A program made the position numbers and the translations under genes. Positions 52,940 through 64,000 of a DNA stretch of 64,000 nt are shown piece after piece. Below the pieces are notes generated by a model. The model had not been told where the DNA came from, did no database searches, and was given only the letters and a program-made list of their open reading frames with translations. The stretch comes from Macrostomum hystrix (taxonomy: Eukaryota > Platyhelminthes > Macrostomidae). The stretch is taken from contig CATNEN010000001.1 of assembly GCA_950097015.1 (NCBI GenBank), forward strand, positions 14,625,001-14,689,000. Direction: 5' to 3'. The number at the start of each line of letters is the position of its first letter. The stretch's first letter is position 1.

Positions 52940-55194
52940 CTACGAAAGATGTTGAAGATGTTGAATGGGTAGATTTTGACAGCTTTGCTGAGAAATACAG
53001 AGGTAGTTACGAGAAGCATTTTCTCTTAAATCTGTGTTCCTCTTGCTATGAGCACGAAGGTGTATATCGATGTGTTACTTGTCGACTTAGCTTATGTGCC
53101 AGCTGTAAGAATGAGACGCATAAAAAGTTTTCAGCCCACAAGTTTCTCATATGGAATAAGGAGAGTCTAATGTTTCAGGAACTGGATGCTACTCACGATG
53201 CTTTTGAAATGTTTTGCTGCGCTTCTAGTAAATTGAATCTAAATGTCTGTGCGGCTTCAAAAGTTGACCTTATAGATCTGGCTGGAAGCGTAAAGGTCAT
53301 TTTTATTACCTGCGACTCCTGTGATCTTATTGGTGCACTCCTTTCCCAGGGTTCTTCCCTTATAGCGAAGGGTCAAAGCCTGATTCAGATGGGTATGCAT
53401 TCTTTTCTTTTACCTTTTTGTCCCTGCTAGACAGTTTGTGTATGACTGGGCAGTTGCCTGTTCACAGAGCGGTCAGTACACTGCTCATTGGGCCAACTCT
53501 GGGACAAGGTACATATAATTTGGCTCTTGTAAAAAAGCACTTATCAACGCATTCAACGACATGATGTTTTGCTGCGGTTTCGCCACCTGCAAATGGCCTC
53601 AGCAAAATGGCCAAATAATTGTCTTCTCTGTGCAGATAATCACGCTGTGCGCAAAACTGTTGTCTGTGCAGATGCTCTATTTGGTTGGCAGCGCTTTAAA
53701 GCCAGGGGGCGTACACAACTGGAAATACCATCAGATGGTCGTCCATTACCTACGCCGCTTGTCTATGTAGATATTACAGCGGATGTGCCAAAAAATCGAG
53801 CAGAGGAACAGAATTGTCCTAATTGGAAGGCCGGTGCTCATGAACCATTAAGTCGTGAGCAGAGACATGATGTCACGGGTTTCTTTGGATTATTCTGTCG
53901 TCACAATCGCCTTTTGTGTGGCTCAAATATCACAACTGGTGGTGAAAAGTTTTGCTACCTGGAACAGTGCCTTGAACACTTTCTGCGAAACGCCAAAGTG
54001 TCTAAGGAATTACTTGTCGTATATGACGTGGGTAAGTTTATTATTATTTTATAAAATGCATACAATCTATGAAATACTGTTGCTTGTGTACAGTTATATA
54101 ACAACATGACTTACTCTTTATCCCAATTCACAGGCTGTCGCGTATCCAGCCGGGTAACGTCCGCTATTGCGAAGTCTGGTGCCAACATTCAAGCGAGTAG
54201 CTGTGCAATAAACGCTTTTCATGCTCTTGGTCACCTGCCCGGTTGTCAAAAAAAGTTTTCTGTTCGCGTTACTCCAGGCGCAGGTCTATGCGATGGAGAC
54301 AATACTGAGCGAGCCTGGTCTCAACTCAGGCCGTTCGGTAAGTTTTTAAAGTACATGCGAAAAGACCGACGAGCGCAATACATGGCGCATATTCTATACT
54401 TCTTTAATGCACAACAGCTTCTTAGCGCTTCTGGGTGGTTTACACAACGTATTAAGCTTATGGTAGGTGCGGGAAAAAGCATTCTAAGTGAGCTAAAAGA
54501 GCTACAAAGCCAGTCTGCGATTTTGCAGCTCTCGGGGGTCCTAAATGACAGTCTGGTCATCTCTGAGGATGAAATTTTGGATTTAGGCTCCCAATGGTAT
54601 GAAGATTCCCTCCGAGTAGCTGTACACAACTCGGAAGATGATATCCTATGTGAGCTACGCGCTCTTGCAGTGCACAGAGATCATTGGAGTAAACAGGTTG
54701 GTAAGTCAGTTGGCCAAAGTCAAACTAGAATGTGCTTGCGAAAGGTTAAAAGTTATGCATCCGACATGAAAAATCTCTACGCTCGTCTTCCAATTGAAGA
54801 CAGAGCTTCTTTCGATGAATATAAAAAACCGCGTAGTGCGAAATATGAACATTTGTCTGGAACCGACCTTTCCATCCGATTTAGTCAGCGGGCTATAGAC
54901 GTCAGTAACAAGTATAAACGCCTAAAAGAAGAAGCGCATATTATTTCAGATGAGTGGGTTGACCTTCAGGTTAATTTGCAGAGCTTCTGTGATGACTTAG
55001 CGAATCAGCCGGGCTTAGCCGCTCAATTTCGGGATTTGTTTAGAAGACTGCTTGAAGATGTTTCAAGTAAAAGCGTGACTGATGCTGTAAAATATATTCT
55101 TGCGAATAAGTTCTCCCTAAGCACGCTGAGTCAGAGCGCTAATGAAGCAGTTGCTTCAGAAGATTCGGGGTCTTCTGATAGCGACTTCGATTAA
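52940..55194 (+). pseudogene. KDZ-type transposase gene, nearly complete
   Basis: Exon 1 (from ~52,940) encodes a CxC cluster: LCSSCYEHEGVYRCVTCRL and LCASCKNETHKKFSAHKF. The frame shifts near 53,393 and continues FLSLLDSLCMTGQLPVHRAV to 53,508. The next exon (about 53,570-54,031) gives LLCADNHAVRKTVVCADALF, GFFGLFCRHNRLLCGSNITT and KELLVVYDVG. The last exon (54,134-55,194) joins in phase as YDVGCRVSS and contains NAFHALGHLPGCQKKF, GLCDGDNTERAWSQL and an acidic end (SEDSGSSDSDFD). These match the KDZ (Kyakuja-Dileera-Zisupton) core: vDA/G, GLF.l.C.H, YDv.C, H..aH...C, dG...ER.Ws. Missing: terminal repeats and target duplication are not seen. One frameshift argues for a recently inactivated copy, unless an unseen small intron removes it. 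Confidence 0.78.
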
Positions 55195-56880
55195 GTATCC
55201 AAGCAGTGTACTAATGATTCCACCTTTACTTGTGCTTATAATTGAAGTCAAGCGCTGCCTTGTAAATTCACTCTGCACCTACTTTTTTGTGGTGCTGTGA
55301 AGCGTTAAGTTTAAAAGCGCTAAAATTAATGCCAGTAAGCCCAAATTTTGGACACATTTCTTTCAACTAGCAAAATATTTACTGGTCACTTTGCACATGC
55401 AATTCAATGTGCTGTGAAGCGCTACATTTTAAAGCGCTAATTTCATGAGCCCATGTGTCAGCCTTCTCGCGGCGGACTCGTTGAGCGTGAATAAAATCTG
55501 CTTACTATCGTGCGCTGCCAATCTTACCGTGCATGTTTGCACTATCCAGCGGACTAACAGTGTACTTAAGTTAGCTGTTTTTTTTCGTGGGACTAATGAC
55601 ACTAAAAATTTCGTTCGTTTATCAGCTTTTCCGTTCAATTCCGTTTTATTATTATTATTATATAGCTCACAGTTTCATTGTCTGTCAAATGAATGGAGGG
55701 GCTCCTGAACAGTGTTTCGCGTTTCCGTTTTTTCATTGCTTGTTTTTTAGATGCGCTTTCTTTCTGCTCGTTAGTTGGCTGTGCAGGGAACAGCTAGGAC
55801 AAATGGAGATAGATGTGCATTTGAGAATAGACTGCCTGCTTTATACAATTATATGCATAGTAGATCAATGTCGTTATTAGCGTTCACGGCTTCATTTAGG
55901 GTCAAGCTTTAATTGTCAACGTTTCAAACTTAAATCTCGAAAAAATTTCAGGCCAGCATCACTTCCATTGAAAGTTGATAACACCCCCCAACATTCACGC
56001 CGCGATTACGTGTCTTCAGTGCCACTGGAGTGGCAGGGCATCAGGTTTTAAACAGCATTGCCGCCGAGCTGATCCGTACCCATCTGAAAAGCGAATCGAC
56101 GCCAACCTTCGCTATTGTCGCCTACAACATAAGCTGGAGTTTTATCCGATTATTTATCTCTGTCCATATTGATCTACTATCACTTCGAGCTTCGATACGC
56201 ACATGCTCATTCACAATCGCGGGAAAAGAGGAGGCATACAATCATCATCACGACTGAGGACTTCAAAGCTGCTAACCTTGCTGCATTAAGTTTCATTGAC
56301 GAGCTACGCAACATCGCTGTTGGTGGTAAAACTTGCGGTACTCCTGCCAACGAAATATCGCCGGCTCTTCCAGCAGCTGGTTAACCTACGAGTGCTCATT
56401 CAGTTGATTTAAATCCACAGGTGCCTGGGGCCCAAGACTACAGTTGTAATCAACGCTCCGCTGCAGCTTTAAGCTACAATTCTGATGTCAACATGATGAC
56501 GTGCGCGATGTCAACATGACGTGCGCGAGCATTCAACACAATGGAAATGACGATCCATTCCATTTTTTGGTGGTGCTTCTGGTCTTTCGACCATTGTGGC
56601 CAATCTTTGAAGAAGCATCTTGCTAACGCTATTTTAGCTTTTAGAAATATTTGCACAATTAAAGGTACATGGCTACGCCCTTCTACGCCTTTAGCCTTGT
56701 CTAATGTCATTTTGAAGCATTCATAATTGCTTCATATGCGTTTATATACATACAAGTGTCAATGCTCATATGCGTGTGTACACCTTTTGTGTCTGCTCGC
56801 CTGCAATCCTACTTGTGCATGTGTTTGACTTACCTATAGTCATTACACTTAGCTAGAGTAATTTAGCCCAGGTGTGGCAG
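55195..56880. other. No confident gene; paired GTGCTGTGAAGCG repeats
   Basis: Two copies of GTGCTGTGAAGCG(T/C)...AAAGCGCTAA lie at 55,292 and 55,410, perhaps in the transposon's 3' region. A frame at 56,253-56,384 (FKAANLAALSFIDELRNIA) looks protein-like but has no start, partner exon or known domain. Confidence 0.4.
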
Positions 56881-56886
56881 CAATAG

Positions 56887-57160
56887 TCAGAGGAGAGCTA
56901 GAGTCAGACTGCACAGAATATGTTCCGATGACTAAAGTATTCAGTTTTTCCTGGTAGTCATGCAATTTCTTGGATGGTCAGAGGAGAGCTAGAGTCAGAC
57001 TGTTCAGAATATGTTCCGATGACTAACTTATTCAGTTTTCCCTGGTAGTCATGCAATTTCTTGGATGGTCAGAGGAGAGCTAGAGTCAGACTGTTCAGAA
57101 TATGTTCCGATGACTAACTTATTCAGTTTTCCCTGGTAGTCATGCAATTTCTTCAATGGT
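56887..57160 (+). repeat. 90-91-bp tandem repeat, three units
   Basis: GTCAGAGGAGAGCTAGAGTC at 56,887, 56,977 and 57,068; units end CATGCAATTTCTT. Confidence 0.93.
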
Positions 57161-57169
57161 CGTGCTCCC

Positions 57170-58240
57170 TTGCAAACGAGCAGCGGAGTGAGAGAAGAGA
57201 GTTCTGAAGTTCTAAACGCGTTTAACAATGATAAAATCTCAAACTCTAATTACTGCTTTCTTTCTGTGCGTGCACTCTAGTGTTTTTACGTGAGGGTCTG
57301 TACTTTGTTCAATTAATGTTTCTGTCTAACTAGGACTTTTCACCTATTCTTTTCCGTGTCAAACTTCGGGGAAAATACATAAGCAAATTTATCTAAACAT
57401 ATCAGCGCATCTCATTTGCAAAAATTGTGCCGCACAGGCACAGCATAGGTGACCTGCTGCAAGGTATACTGACTAAAAATATTATTATGTTATTATTATT
57501 ATTACTTCTTTCTTGGAATCACAGGGTGAGGTGACAGAGGAGAGAGTGAGGGCACAGAGAGGAGAGGGTGAGGTGACAGCTTTTGGGCACCTATTGTCGT
57601 TTAGGAAAATTCAAGAAACCAACAATTGGTGCCACGCTTGGCCTTAACTGCATGCGTTTCGCACCACACAGACTACTTAATTACTATTGTAGTCAGAGTT
57701 ATAAACTTAAACTGGAGCTTGTGGGCACCTATATTTCGGACAAACGCACGTCGATAGAGCATGCCTAGAGCTTTCTAACGACACCAAGATCGTCGATAAA
57801 TACCCACCGGAAGGCTGTCAAATGATGTCTAGAGTGTCAGAGGTACCTCCTAATGGATTGCACTATGAGTAGATTATGACGCTTTACTAGACCGGCTGCC
57901 AGCAGACAACGAATGCAGATCTATCGACGCAATAAGCGACATCCGACGCGCCATTTATTGGCCTACCAGACGACATCAGTCTCATCTCTCTAAATATAGC
58001 GGTTCTCAAATGGGGTCCCCTTAAAGTCGGTACACCCCTGCCTGGCAAGACAAGGCAATCAGACAAATTTGATCGATGGGGGTACCACTGACAAAAGTGA
58101 TTTCGTGATTCCCCATAATTTTGATGGATTTCGATGGGATTTGATGTCCCGTAGTCTGGGATAGACGTAGAAGAGATCCCCGTCGAAAACCGGGGTCTAA
58201 AAGACAGCCTGCGGCCTCAGAATGTCAACAGTGTATCGCC
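57170..58240. other. No supported gene
   Basis: A purine-rich GAGAGGGTGAGGTGACAG stretch near 57,520-57,580 is weakly repetitive. Frames are short. Confidence 0.45.
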
Positions 58241-58244
58241 CCTG

Positions 58245-58432
58245 TGTATTTCGTTAAATTTTCTAGGTGTCTTTCCAGGATAATAAGTTCGAGTAGAAAT
58301 CATTTGAAATCATGAAACCAACTCAGTCGTGTAGGAAATCATTTCTAGATTGATTTTCAATTGATTCCGACTCGATAAATTGTGCTCGAATCTCTTGGGA
58401 CACAAACGACAGTCATATACTATTTACTGTAG
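58245..58432 (+). repeat. Dispersed repeat copy (cf. 9325-9500)
   Basis: Shares GATAATAAGTTCGAGTAGAA, GTCGTGTAGGAAATCATTTC and TTGGGACAC with the copy at 9.3 kb, same orientation. Confidence 0.75.
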
Positions 58433-58859
58433 TACGAATGGATACCGTTTAAAATATGAATCCATTGGAAGGTGGGAAACTTCCAAAACATTGAATTGCA
58501 CAGGGTGGGAAACTGAACAGAACAGGTGAACACTGTCTAACAGAATGCAGGCGCATCACTGATCTAGACCACAGGTCGAAGAGAGGTAGCCACGTGGCTA
58601 GTGCACTAGGCAGAATTGCACAATAAGAGTCAGCAGCTGCCGTCAGACACAGGTTAATCCTGGAATGGTGCAGGCTTTAGCACAATATATTATTAATTTC
58701 GAATCAAAGTGAATGAAGTACTGCGATAAAATGACTCCGTAGCTTCGCTGTTAGCAAAGGAAAGAAGATTGAAGGCAACACAATTATCCAAAAAGGGCAT
58801 CCGGCCATCATTGACATTGACATTATACTTCTGCTAAAGTCTGCTATCGGCCCTGCGGA

Positions 58860-59110
58860 CACACCAGATCAAACATGACACACCAGATCAAAAATGACAC
58901 ACCATATGATAAAATGGCACATTATACGACAAAATGACACAAGAGAACAAAATGGCACACTAAATTATAAAATGGCACACGAAAATAACAAAGTGGCACA
59001 CAAAAGAACAAAACACATTAAAGAACAAAATGACCCACCAAAATGACAATAAAATGGCACATTAGATGACAAAATGACACATCAGAGAGTAAAATGGCAT
59101 GGCACAGTTC
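58860..59110 (+). repeat. Degenerate ~20-bp minisatellite
   Basis: ACAAAATGGCACAC-type units, about eleven, poorly conserved. Confidence 0.75.
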
Positions 59111-59344
59111 AGAACTTTAGAAAAGCCAAAAATGACCGACGCGTCGCTCGCAGGACATTTAAGATGATGTCAGGCACACGATAGGACTAAAGTGGCATGT
59201 GAAATATTAGGTTTGAATAAAAACATTCAACGAAAATCCTCTCAGATTATAATACCAGTGTACATTCCACTCGATTCATGCTCGTAAAACATCAGCATTT
59301 TCGGCATTCGGCATACACATAAACTAATCTTCGGCTGAATATGC

Positions 59345-59510
59345 GGACTTTAAATTAATTAATTCAATTATAAATATTTATATTTATATATAATATTCAA
59401 TATAATATTCAACTATATAATCATCTATAAATAATCAACTATAAATCAACTATATAATCAACTATAAGTAATCAACTAATAATCAACTATAAATATTAGA
59501 ATATTATACA
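59345..59510. repeat. AT-rich simple repeat (ATAATCAACTATA)n
   Basis: Short variants of AATCAACTATAA recur about ten times. Confidence 0.75.
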
Positions 59511-59623
59511 AAGTTGAATACAAAGTCAACTTAAAATTCCCCATTTTAAGTCCGCACATTCAGCCGAAGATTGCCTGATCTTAGGCGTCTCAGTCTTATA
59601 ACCAATCTTTGCTCCGCGACACG

Positions 59624-59624
59624 C

Positions 59625-59656
<32 letters not shown>

Positions 59657-59657
59657 A
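59624..59657. repeat. (GGC)n tract
   Basis: About ten uninterrupted GGC triplets. CGCGGTGGCGG precedes it and GGAGCATCC follows; no splice-supported exon. Confidence 0.9.
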
Positions 59658-59659
59658 GC

Positions 59660-61740
59660 ATCCACCATCTTCTGCAATTTTGCATTTTATGCATTAAATG
59701 CAATTTGAAATTACGAATAAATTTTAATTAGGAAAATAGAATTCCAACTAAGAAGTATGATTAAAGGAATAATTTTGAAAATTAGAATTATGATTGGGAG
59801 GCAATCAAAGTTGACAGTTTCCCCAAAGTAGAAATTTTTTTAAGTGAGCAATAACAATAATGTGTTGTAAGACATGCTCTGTGGAAGAGTTGGCCCATAT
59901 AAATTAGCATCGGAAAGTCATATAATTAAAGAGAGATTTTATACGACCGAGCAACAACAGTTACGTTATGAAACGACTTGCTTTCTAGGAAAGATGGTTT
60001 CTACACCGTATGTTATGAGGGACCATTTTAAACGTTTCGCGGTCAAACTATATAAAGACAAGGGTACGTTAAGTTATAAATTGCTTGTTTCACGGTATAA
60101 AAGCGAGGCATAATGTGAAAGTGGAGAATATTGAAATTTAGCATAATACAATATAAAGTAATGTGTAGAGCTGGACAAGTGTTACTGCTAATCACAGGCT
60201 TGGGGAGGCAGTATGAGTCTGTTGTTTGTTTTATGTTTGACTTGCACAGTCGAAGTGTTTAACTCAAACAATATGAATCTACTGCTCTCAACCCAGTGCC
60301 ACTGTCCTAACTTGTCAGCTCGGCTCATAGCTAATATGTGACCTGCTATGATCATCACTAAATGAATGCACCCACATTCCATTTATGTATTAAAATGTAG
60401 ACCTCTAATAGTAGGCCCCCTATAAGTTTCAGTGTATTATAAATAGTGAGCTATCCAAGCCTTTTTACATAGGCTACAGAATTTATGCTTATCTTAATAA
60501 GTCTTATCATTAGAAAAAAAACAGTATTGTGGGTCTATACGCATAGCTTATTGGCTGGCCACTCGTCATAATTGTATAGAAGCAATGCATTATTCTAAAT
60601 AAAATTGGGACCCAGGAATATAAATTCTTATTAAGATTTCCAAGCAACTACTGGGATATGGGATCTATGAGCTGGGAGCCTAGGATCAAGGACTAGTGTT
60701 GCCATTGCAGTTTGGCCTTTTTTCTGTAGCCCTAAAAAAATTCCGCAGGGCTTTATTCTATGATTGAATTGATAATTAGTGGAATATGTAATCCAAAGTA
60801 AACTAATTTACTATTGTATATCCAATTCCAAAAATGGTATTGTCAGTATGGTATACTTGCCAATTTTCACCCACTTCATAGGTCACAGATTTAAAAGAAT
60901 TGTGCTTTTAAATGAAATATCAAATAAAATGAGGGGCAGAAATAATAAAATTGGAACCAAAGTCTAACATCTGTCATCTATAGGGTAATGTATCATCAAC
61001 CCATACATGACATGTATCATTATACATGATACCATCAAATGTATCATGTATAATCTTATTTTGCCATATGAAGCGCTGTCAAAGTGTAAACTACAATTCT
61101 GTGTAAGCTAGAAGGATCGGAATTTGAGGGATGGGAATGTGAGTGAATAGGAATGGGAGGAAGGGAAAATGATCCCTGTGGCCCTGTGGCACTTGGGTGC
61201 CGCAGCCCCTCATGCAGCAGCTACATGAGTTTAATACTCTGGCACCATCTATTTGCTGCTGAGAATAGCTCACACAGGTGGGAAACATTGGCAACTAAAG
61301 AAATTTCTGCTACATCTTTTGATGCCATCCAAACAAAAATAACTGCCTATGTCCCATAGCTACTGAACTTGAGCTCTGAGTGAGCATGGTCAGGTTTATT
61401 AAATGTTTCTTGTTTTTTGGTGGGGTCACATTTTTCACATTGCTTGCATGGGGGGTAGGTTATCTAGGGAATATAAGATCTATGGACACTGACCTATTAG
61501 GACAGGCTTGGTAACCATTTTTATCTTGTAGGCCAAATAGAGATTTGAGCACATGGCTCATGAGCACATGGAAGAAGTGTAAGCGTAAGTAGAAGAGTAC
61601 AAGCTCAGAGGGTGGAGAGCTAGGCTGCATTGGGTAGGTTTCGGGTTGGGTTGGGTTTGGTAGATTTGGGGTAGATTTAGTAATCCATACAAGTAAAGTA
61701 TGGGGTCGATATCTGCTCACCTACCTGCCTGTCTATCCTA
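59660..61740. other. AT-rich interval, no confident gene
   Basis: A frame at 59,874-60,113 (79 aa) lacks a domain. Nothing else is supported. Confidence 0.45.
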
Positions 61741-61764
61741 TCTGTCTGCCTGCTTGCCTGAGGG

Positions 61765-61965
61765 CACTGGTCCCCTCTATAACAGGGGGCACTGACCCCT
61801 CTCTAGCAGGGAGGACACTGATCACTCTCTAGCAGGGAGGGCACTGACCCCTCTAGCAGGGTGGGCACTGACCCCCTCTAGCAGGGAGGGCACTGATCAC
61901 TCTCTAGCAGGGAGGGCACTGACGATGGCGGTGGCGTTGGCGGTGGCGGTGGCGGTGGCGGTGCC
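61765..61965 (+). repeat. CTCTAGCAGGGAGGGCACTGA minisatellite followed by (GGTGGC)n
   Basis: About six 24-30-bp units, then GGCGGTGGCGGTGGCGGTGG from 61,927. Confidence 0.9.
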
Positions 61966-63278
61966 CGCCACATAAACAAATTATGTTTCTTGGAAATTAA
62001 CAAACATGATTCAAGGAAGTGTTGTACCAGTAAACTAACGGTGAGGTAGCTATAGCAGTATATGTAAGTTATAGGTGAGTTTGTCAGTTCAAATATTACC
62101 TGGCCTCTTTGGACACAAAAGAGTTTCTCTTTTCTAAGAATATACCAAAACTTTGCCACTTAATGGCTTTATTGTTTAAGAATTTGATTTTGATACTTGA
62201 TTTTCCTCATCAAATTCTTCAATATTTTATTGACTTTGGTAAGTTTAAATTTTACTCTAAAGTTGGGTAAAGTTTAGCACTTTACTATACAAATGATCTA
62301 ATATCATGTATATAAGGACAAATAATTTGGTTTCTGCATTAAAAAATTCGATTTTTATATAGAAATTAGATAGAAAGTCAGATACAACAAACAGTAGTAC
62401 TAATGTAGGATCACATTTATATATCATTTGTGTGAATTATCTATGTGAGTTTTTTGTAAACATTTGCTATTGCATAGCTATAGCTATGCCCTATGTGAAA
62501 CTTTAAAAAATTAAAGTCTCTGTTGAAGAGGACAGAACCTGTCAGAAGTAGCTAGTCCTATATGAATAAACTAATTTCATAGCTTAAATTTAGCGAATAT
62601 ATGTTTTATTTGGAATAAATGTTACAATTACAACCCTATTTGGCTAGAGGAATACTTTCAGTTTAAGGATGGAATAAATATTTATATTTAAACATAACTA
62701 GCTATAATCAGTGTTGCTCTTGTTGTCATAAACCACATTGAAAACATATGAACACATTTTTGTAATGGAGTGTGTGATTTTGATTTACGTGTAAAATATA
62801 ATAGATATTGTTAATTTTTTAACTGGAATTGGCTCTCTATTGTAAACATTTTATAATGCTCAAACACAAGGATCTCACCTTGTACAGTAGCAAAATAGCT
62901 GTATACAAAAGATTATCAGGCACACCAGATGGCATATTTGGATCTCAGATTTAAATAGTGAGTTGACAGCTGACCCTACCTATATTTTTATCCATTTTTG
63001 CCAAGAGAGGTTTCCAGAAGTGCCCATAGATTTTGAGTGCAAGGTATTCAAAGCTTTGGTCAATTTTTAAGACTTTAGCTTCACAGCACTATGTTAAATG
63101 CAAGTGGTTAAAATGAATACAGCACATAATAGCTATATCAATCTACATTAAAAAGCTTTCTACTGAGGCTTACAGCACTTCTAAAGAGTGCAATGTATAT
63201 TATCCTCATTGATTTTAATAGCACATCTATAAAGTGCTATTATACTGAACTGTTTTATTTAACAATTTGCAGTCTAGT
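61966..63278. other. AT-rich interval, no gene seen
   Basis: Only short frames; likely flanking or intronic DNA of the gene at the right edge. Confidence 0.45.
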
Positions 63279-64000
63279 CTATCTAGGAAAAAGATGGACT
63301 GTCCTACTGTTTGGCTGTTGTGAGATAACATGTTCTTCAGCAACACTTTGCTGTGTCATATGTGACAGGCTTGGTAATGAAAATTGTAAAGGTACCTGAG
63401 AAGGTACTTGAGACTCAGATGTAGGTATGGATATCTGTAATTCCTGTGGCAATGACATAGGGTAATAATTCTGCGAAAAATTCAGTGGACCCTGTACATG
63501 GGGACCATGGTATATAGGTAGGTGACTACGTATTACTTGATTTTGAGAACTTCTAAGTTGCTGCAAATTAATGTCTTGTAAATGAGCGTCTGGATTTTGT
63601 AATAATGTGTCAATACTATTGATATTTGAAGTAATATTGTTGAGACTGGTAATATCATTGACATTACTTTGTGATGCTTCTGCACTTTGACTACATTCTT
63701 CATTGAGGCTTATCTCAGCCTCAGCAGCATTGTCATTCTGCTGCGTAGCCACTATTGCAGAATCATTCCCATTTGCACTAGTACCTTGCATGCCAACAAG
63801 CAATGCTTGATTTTGGTTTGCCAGAGTACATTCTGTGCTAATTGTAGGTGCTACATTTCTCTCATTCCATTCTGAATGAGACCAAAATTTCACTTCACCA
63901 TGATCAGAAATTGCCGGAAATTGTGCAACACATTGCTGTTGGTTAATATTATGGGGTGAAGAGAAGTTGGGAATAAAACGTCCTGGCCCTTTCTTCTGAC
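63279..64000 (-). CDS. Q/N/S-rich protein, partial, runs off the right edge
   Basis: The minus-strand frame is open from the window edge (KKGPGRFIPNFSSPHNIN, ISDHGEVKFWSHSEWNERN) through a long Asn/Ser/Gln-rich stretch (NITSNINSIDTLLQNPD, LRSSQNQVIRSHLPIYHG, SLPQELQISIPTSESQV) to TGA at 63,279, about 240 residues. Codon use is varied and the frame has no simple repeat, so it looks genuinely coding. Composition suggests a disordered regulatory region; I recognise no domain. The true C-terminus may be spliced elsewhere. Confidence 0.5.
   Translation of the reverse strand, partial: QKKGPGRFIPNFSSPHNINQQQCVAQFPAISDHGEVKFWSHSEWNERNVAPTISTECTLANQNQALLVGMQGTSANGNDSAIVATQQNDNAAEAEISLNEECSQSAEASQSNVNDITSLNNITSNINSIDTLLQNPDAHLQDINLQQLRSSQNQVIRSHLPIYHGPHVQGPLNFSQNYYPMSLPQELQISIPTSESQVPSQVPLQFSLPSLSHMTQQSVAEEHVISQQPNSRTVHLFPR

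Overview
The window looks like nuclear DNA of a metazoan, most likely an invertebrate; I cannot name the species. Evidence: short GT-AG introns (about 40-530 bp), animal-type domains (a LOTUS/OST-HTH domain, a SET-domain start, RPA1-type OB folds, a DUF4806-like domain) and a dense load of eukaryotic mobile elements (mariner, hAT-like, KDZ, CACTA-like, Crypton-like, non-LTR retrotransposons, SINE and tRNA-derived pieces). No bacterial operons, rRNA or CRISPR arrays are visible. Tandem repeats occupy much of the first 28 kb.

Layout. 0-3 kb: GC-richer unassigned DNA ending in a ~0.92 kb dispersed repeat that recurs at 40.0 kb. 3-15.6 kb: a broken methyltransferase-like/LOTUS locus, a Crypton-like fragment, several minisatellites, an inverted methyltransferase copy, a 30-bp satellite with ~415-bp higher-order structure, and two mariner-type elements, the first inserted in the satellite. 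16-18 kb: CAG/CTG-rich DNA fused to the 3' end of a truncated non-LTR retrotransposon. 19-24.4 kb: minus-strand multi-exon genes (DUF4806-like, an unrecognised upstream gene, a coiled-coil gene) interleaved with a GGCATGG-type minisatellite and an intronic hAT-like insertion with an 8-bp target duplication. 24.4-28.3 kb: mostly AT-rich DNA and repeats. 28.3-31.1 kb: a small P-loop protein, a truncated SET gene and an EEP endonuclease remnant. 31-38.3 kb: duplicated non-coding blocks around a divergent gene pair, a zinc-knuckle gene (minus) and an RPA1-like gene (plus), sharing one promoter interval. 42.1-48.5 kb: a complete non-LTR retrotransposon with two intact ORFs, seven ~98-bp 5'UTR monomers and a perfect 14-bp target duplication. 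49-55.2 kb: CACTA-like transposase remnants, SINE/tRNA-like pieces and a nearly complete KDZ transposase gene. 55-63 kb: AT-rich, repeat-bearing, no confident gene. 63.3-64 kb: the 3' part of a Q/N/S-rich gene running off the right edge.

Most genes here are mobile-element genes or degenerate copies. The best host-gene candidates are the RPA1-like/zinc-knuckle pair, the P-loop gene and the edge gene. Several loci carry single lesions inside otherwise conserved frames: TGA at the OB-fold tryptophan of the RPA gene, a frameshift and TAA in the DUF4806 gene, TAG in the methyltransferase copy, and TGA in the mariner transposase. This suggests recent decay rather than ancient relics.
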